A stretch of DNA of 64,000 bases. Origin: Catonella sp963539695. GTDB lineage: Bacteria > Bacillota > Clostridia > Lachnospirales > Lachnospiraceae. Each line of letters starts with the position of its first letter. Position 1 is the stretch's first letter. The notes under the pieces are model-generated. The model did no database searches, was not told the DNA's origin, and saw only the letters and a program-made list of their open reading frames with translations. Below are positions 61,565 to 64,000 of the stretch, piece after piece. The stretch spans positions 20,257 through 84,256 of the forward strand of contig CAUTOC010000001.1 of assembly GCA_963539695.1 (NCBI GenBank), read 5' to 3'. Both the position numbers and the translations under genes were made by a program.

Positions 61565-64000
61565 TCAATTAATAAGGTCAAATAAAGAAATTTGACTGGA
61601 ATTTGGCAGTCCGTCTATTATTCCAAGTTCTGTCATTTTATCTATAGCTGTTTGAGTAGTTCCTTTTGCCCGCCTTTTCAGATCATCTTTAGACAAGAAA
61701 TTACCTTTTTTTGCAGCCTCATATAAGGCATAAGCCGCCTTATCTCCCAGCCCGTCAATAGTAACAAGGGCAGGCATTATTTTACCGTCAAATATCTGAA
61801 AATGTTTAGGTTTTGCCCTATATATGTTAATTGGCATAAATTCAAATCCTCTTGCATACATTTCAAGCACAATATAAGCATCCCCCAAAGTATCTTCATC
61901 AGTCTTCTTCCTACTATGTTTATCAATCTGTTTTATTTTTTTTATGACATTTAAGAGCTTTTCTTTCCCAAAACAAAATAATCCATAATCAAAAGCTTTT
62001 GCTCTTATACTAAAATATGCTGTATAATATGCAAGTGGATGATATACCTTAAAAAATGCTATTCTAAGTGCCATCATAATATATGCTACGGCATGTGCCT
62101 TTGGAAACATATATTTAATCTGCTTGCATGACCAAATGTACCAGTCAGGAACATTATGTTCGGTCATTTCCTGTTCCCATTCAGGTGTAAGCCCTTTACC
62201 CTTACGCACACTTTCCATTATCTTAAAAGCATGCCCGGGTTCAAGCCCCATGTGAATCAGATAAATCATTATATCATCCCTTGTGCAGATTGCTGTTGAA
62301 AGTGTACATTTATTTTCTGCAATTAAGGTTTGTGTATTTCCTGTCCACACATCCGTTCCATGTGAAAGTCCTGAAATACGAACCATATCTGAAAAACATT
62401 TCGGCTTTGTATCCCTAAGCATCTGCATAACAAAATCTGTACCAAGTTCAGGTAAACCAAGACTTCCCAAGTCATATCCGTCCAAATCTTCCGCTTTTAA
62501 CCCTAAAGAGTCAAGTCCGTTAAATAATGAAATTACTTTCTCATCATCAAATCTTATTATCTGTGCTTTTATACCTGTTAAATCTTCCAACATTCTTATC
62601 ATAGTAGGATCGTCGTGTCCAAGTATATCTAACTTCAACAGATTGTGGTCGATGGAGTGATAATCAAAGTGAGTGGTTATAATAGGGGTATCCATTTTAT
62701 TAGCAGGATGTTGTACTGGAGTAAAGGAATTAATATTCTCCCCCAACGGAAGTACAACTATGCCTCCCGGATGCTGTCCCGTAGTTCGCCTTACATCTAT
62801 ACAGCCTGCAGAAACCCTTTCTATTTCAGCCTTACGCATAACTATATTATTATGTTCTTCATTATATTTAAGCACATAACCATAAGCTGTCTTATCTGCA
62901 ACAGTACCGATAGTTCCTGCTCTAAAAGTCTGACCTTCACCAAATATTACCTCAGTATAAGCATGGGCTTTAGGTTGATATTCTCCTGAGAAATTAAGAT
63001 CTATATCAGGCTCTTTATCACCATTAAATCCTAAAAAGGTTTCAAAAGGAACATCATGTCCGTCCTTTACTAAATCTTTTCCGCAATTAGGACATTTTTT
63101 ATCCGGCATATCACATCCACTCATACCTGAAAACTTTTTAACTTCTTCCGAATCAAAATCTGAATAATGACAATGCTCACAGTAATAATGTGCCGAAAGA
63201 GAGTTAACCTCTGTAATTCCCGACAAAAATGCTACAAATGAAGAACCTACCGAACCTCTGGAACCTACCAAATATCCATCTTCATTTGACTTCCACACAA
63301 GTTTCTGTGCAATTATATACATAACTTCAAATCCGTTTGAAATAATCGAATTTAATTCATGCTCAAGCCTATCTGTTACTTTTTTAGGCAAATCATCACC
63401 ATATATCTCATGTGCCTTATCATAACAGATTTTTCTAAGTTCTGCGTCTGAATTTTCAATAACCGGAGCACATTTATCAGGGCGAACAGGTGAAATAGTT
63501 TCTATCATATCTGCAATCAGATTAGTATTTGTTATTACTACCTCTTCCGCCTTATCCCTGCCTAAATAAGCAAATTCTTCAAGCATTTCCTCTGTAGTCC
63601 TAAGATAAAGAGGCAAAGATCTGTCCGCATCTTTCATCCCCTTTGACCAAAGCAGATATTTTCTGTAAATCTCATCCTCAGGATTTAAGAAATGTGCATC
63701 ACAGGTTGCAACTACAGGTTTGTTAAATTTTTCACCAAGTTGGACTATTTTTTTGTTTAACTCTTTTAAGTCTTCTTCGTCAGTTATATCAGGCACTTTG
63801 TCACTTTCAATCATAAATTTATTGTTTGCTATTGGCTGAATTTCAAAGTAATCATAAAAATTTGCAAGTGCCTCCAGTTCATCTTCTCCATGACAGCGTA
63901 AAATTGCCTGATACAGTTCTCCCGCTTCACAAGCCGAACCTATAATCAATCCTTCTCTATTTTCCATAAGCAGACTTTTAGATATTCTAGGTCTTCGTTG
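61565..64000 (-). CDS. polC: DNA polymerase III alpha subunit PolC (Gram-positive type), C-terminal part
   Basis: Main replicative polymerase of low-GC Gram-positives. The frame is open to the window edge (RPRISKSLL ahead of MENREGL), so the N-terminal OB, exonuclease and start lie outside. Visible 811 residues: remainder of PHP (VVATCDAHFLNPEDEIYRK), a four-cysteine zinc finger (YCEHCHYS ... KKCPNCGKD), the polymerase palm with EPDIDLNFSGEYQ and RTTGQHPGGIVVLP, HFDYHSIDHNLLKLDILGHD, and the C-terminal helix-hairpin region with LGDKAAYALYEAAKKG. All look intact. Confidence 0.97.
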   Translation of the reverse strand, partial: QRRPRISKSLLMENREGLIIGSACEAGELYQAILRCHGEDELEALANFYDYFEIQPIANNKFMIESDKVPDITDEEDLKELNKKIVQLGEKFNKPVVATCDAHFLNPEDEIYRKYLLWSKGMKDADRSLPLYLRTTEEMLEEFAYLGRDKAEEVVITNTNLIADMIETISPVRPDKCAPVIENSDAELRKICYDKAHEIYGDDLPKKVTDRLEHELNSIISNGFEVMYIIAQKLVWKSNEDGYLVGSRGSVGSSFVAFLSGITEVNSLSAHYYCEHCHYSDFDSEEVKKFSGMSGCDMPDKKCPNCGKDLVKDGHDVPFETFLGFNGDKEPDIDLNFSGEYQPKAHAYTEVIFGEGQTFRAGTIGTVADKTAYGYVLKYNEEHNNIVMRKAEIERVSAGCIDVRRTTGQHPGGIVVLPLGENINSFTPVQHPANKMDTPIITTHFDYHSIDHNLLKLDILGHDDPTMIRMLEDLTGIKAQIIRFDDEKVISLFNGLDSLGLKAEDLDGYDLGSLGLPELGTDFVMQMLRDTKPKCFSDMVRISGLSHGTDVWTGNTQTLIAENKCTLSTAICTRDDIMIYLIHMGLEPGHAFKIMESVRKGKGLTPEWEQEMTEHNVPDWYIWSCKQIKYMFPKAHAVAYIMMALRIAFFKVYHPLAYYTAYFSIRAKAFDYGLFCFGKEKLLNVIKKIKQIDKHSRKKTDEDTLGDAYIVLEMYARGFEFMPINIYRAKPKHFQIFDGKIMPALVTIDGLGDKAAYALYEAAKKGNFLSKDDLKRRAKGTTQTAIDKMTELGIIDGLPNSSQISLFDLIN

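Noticed and set aside
1..64000. search for CRISPR arrays, insertion sequences, prophage genes and riboswitches
   Set aside because: No regularly spaced direct repeats, transposase, integrase or phage genes, or recognisable riboswitch aptamer were seen by reading. A structured-RNA covariance search would be decisive and was not possible.

Overview
The window is a dense, AT-rich stretch of chromosome from an anaerobic Firmicute, most likely a Lachnospiraceae-type Clostridium relative. The signs are a PolC-type replicative polymerase, RecU, the ScpA/ScpB kleisin pair, an NupNOPQ/BmpABCD-like nucleoside transporter, a sodium-pumping biotin decarboxylase cluster, an ECF transporter cassette and A/G-rich ribosome binding sites. 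The genus cannot be fixed from the sequence. Nearly every gene is on the minus strand, which suggests one replichore arm. I see no prophage, transposase or CRISPR array.

Layout. Bases 1-3040 (+): a cut cell-wall amidase, a GHL10-type secreted glycosidase and an unknown membrane-anchored protein. 3130-10052 (-): an orphan BlaI-type repressor with its own promoter and operator, thymidine kinase, RecU, two pseudouridine synthases, a methionine gamma-lyase-like PLP enzyme and MtaB. 10161-10394 (+): a small HPr-like protein without the phosphorylatable histidine. 10455-14615 (-): ThiI, its cysteine desulfurase, RsmE and PrmA. 14833-18877 (-): a TetR-controlled ECF cassette (S, T, double ATPase) whose downstream ABC exporter part has collapsed into a short in-frame remnant. 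At 18964 (+) lies a tRNA-Leu. 19064-26222 (-): a SEDS-transpeptidase fusion, a U32 protein, ZapA, RuvB and RuvA. 26343-37491 (-): a SNF2 helicase, TrkH/TrkA potassium uptake, MiaB, MTHFS and two flavoproteins. 37499-41588 (-): a DUF3048 lipoprotein, YbeY, a PgpH relative that has lost its HD metal ligands, PhoH and S21. 41703-43442 (-): lactate dehydrogenase and a second amidase. 43647-48972 (-): a five-gene biotin decarboxylase/sodium pump cluster with two different carboxyltransferases. 49126-51733 (-): ScpB, ScpA, a phosphoesterase and a half-length Fur protein. 51820-61348 (-): a nucleoside uptake and salvage operon with its own Crp/Fnr-type regulator. 61565-64000 (-): the C-terminal part of PolC.

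How the genes work together. The nucleoside block runs from a uridine-phosphorylase-like enzyme through lipoprotein, ATPase and two permeases to cytidine deaminase, regulator, DeoD, DeoC and DeoB. That is a route from imported nucleosides to glycolytic intermediates. The decarboxylase cluster has homologues of all three parts of the classical transcarboxylase (12S-like, 5S-like, biotin carrier) plus the membrane pump subunits. It may therefore couple decarboxylation or transcarboxylation to sodium export. No completely unknown multi-gene system stands out. The most unusual items are the dual-carboxyltransferase pump cluster, the catalytically dead PgpH relative in the phoH-ybeY operon, the decayed ECF/ABC cassette with paired TetR operators, and the SEDS-PBP single polypeptide.
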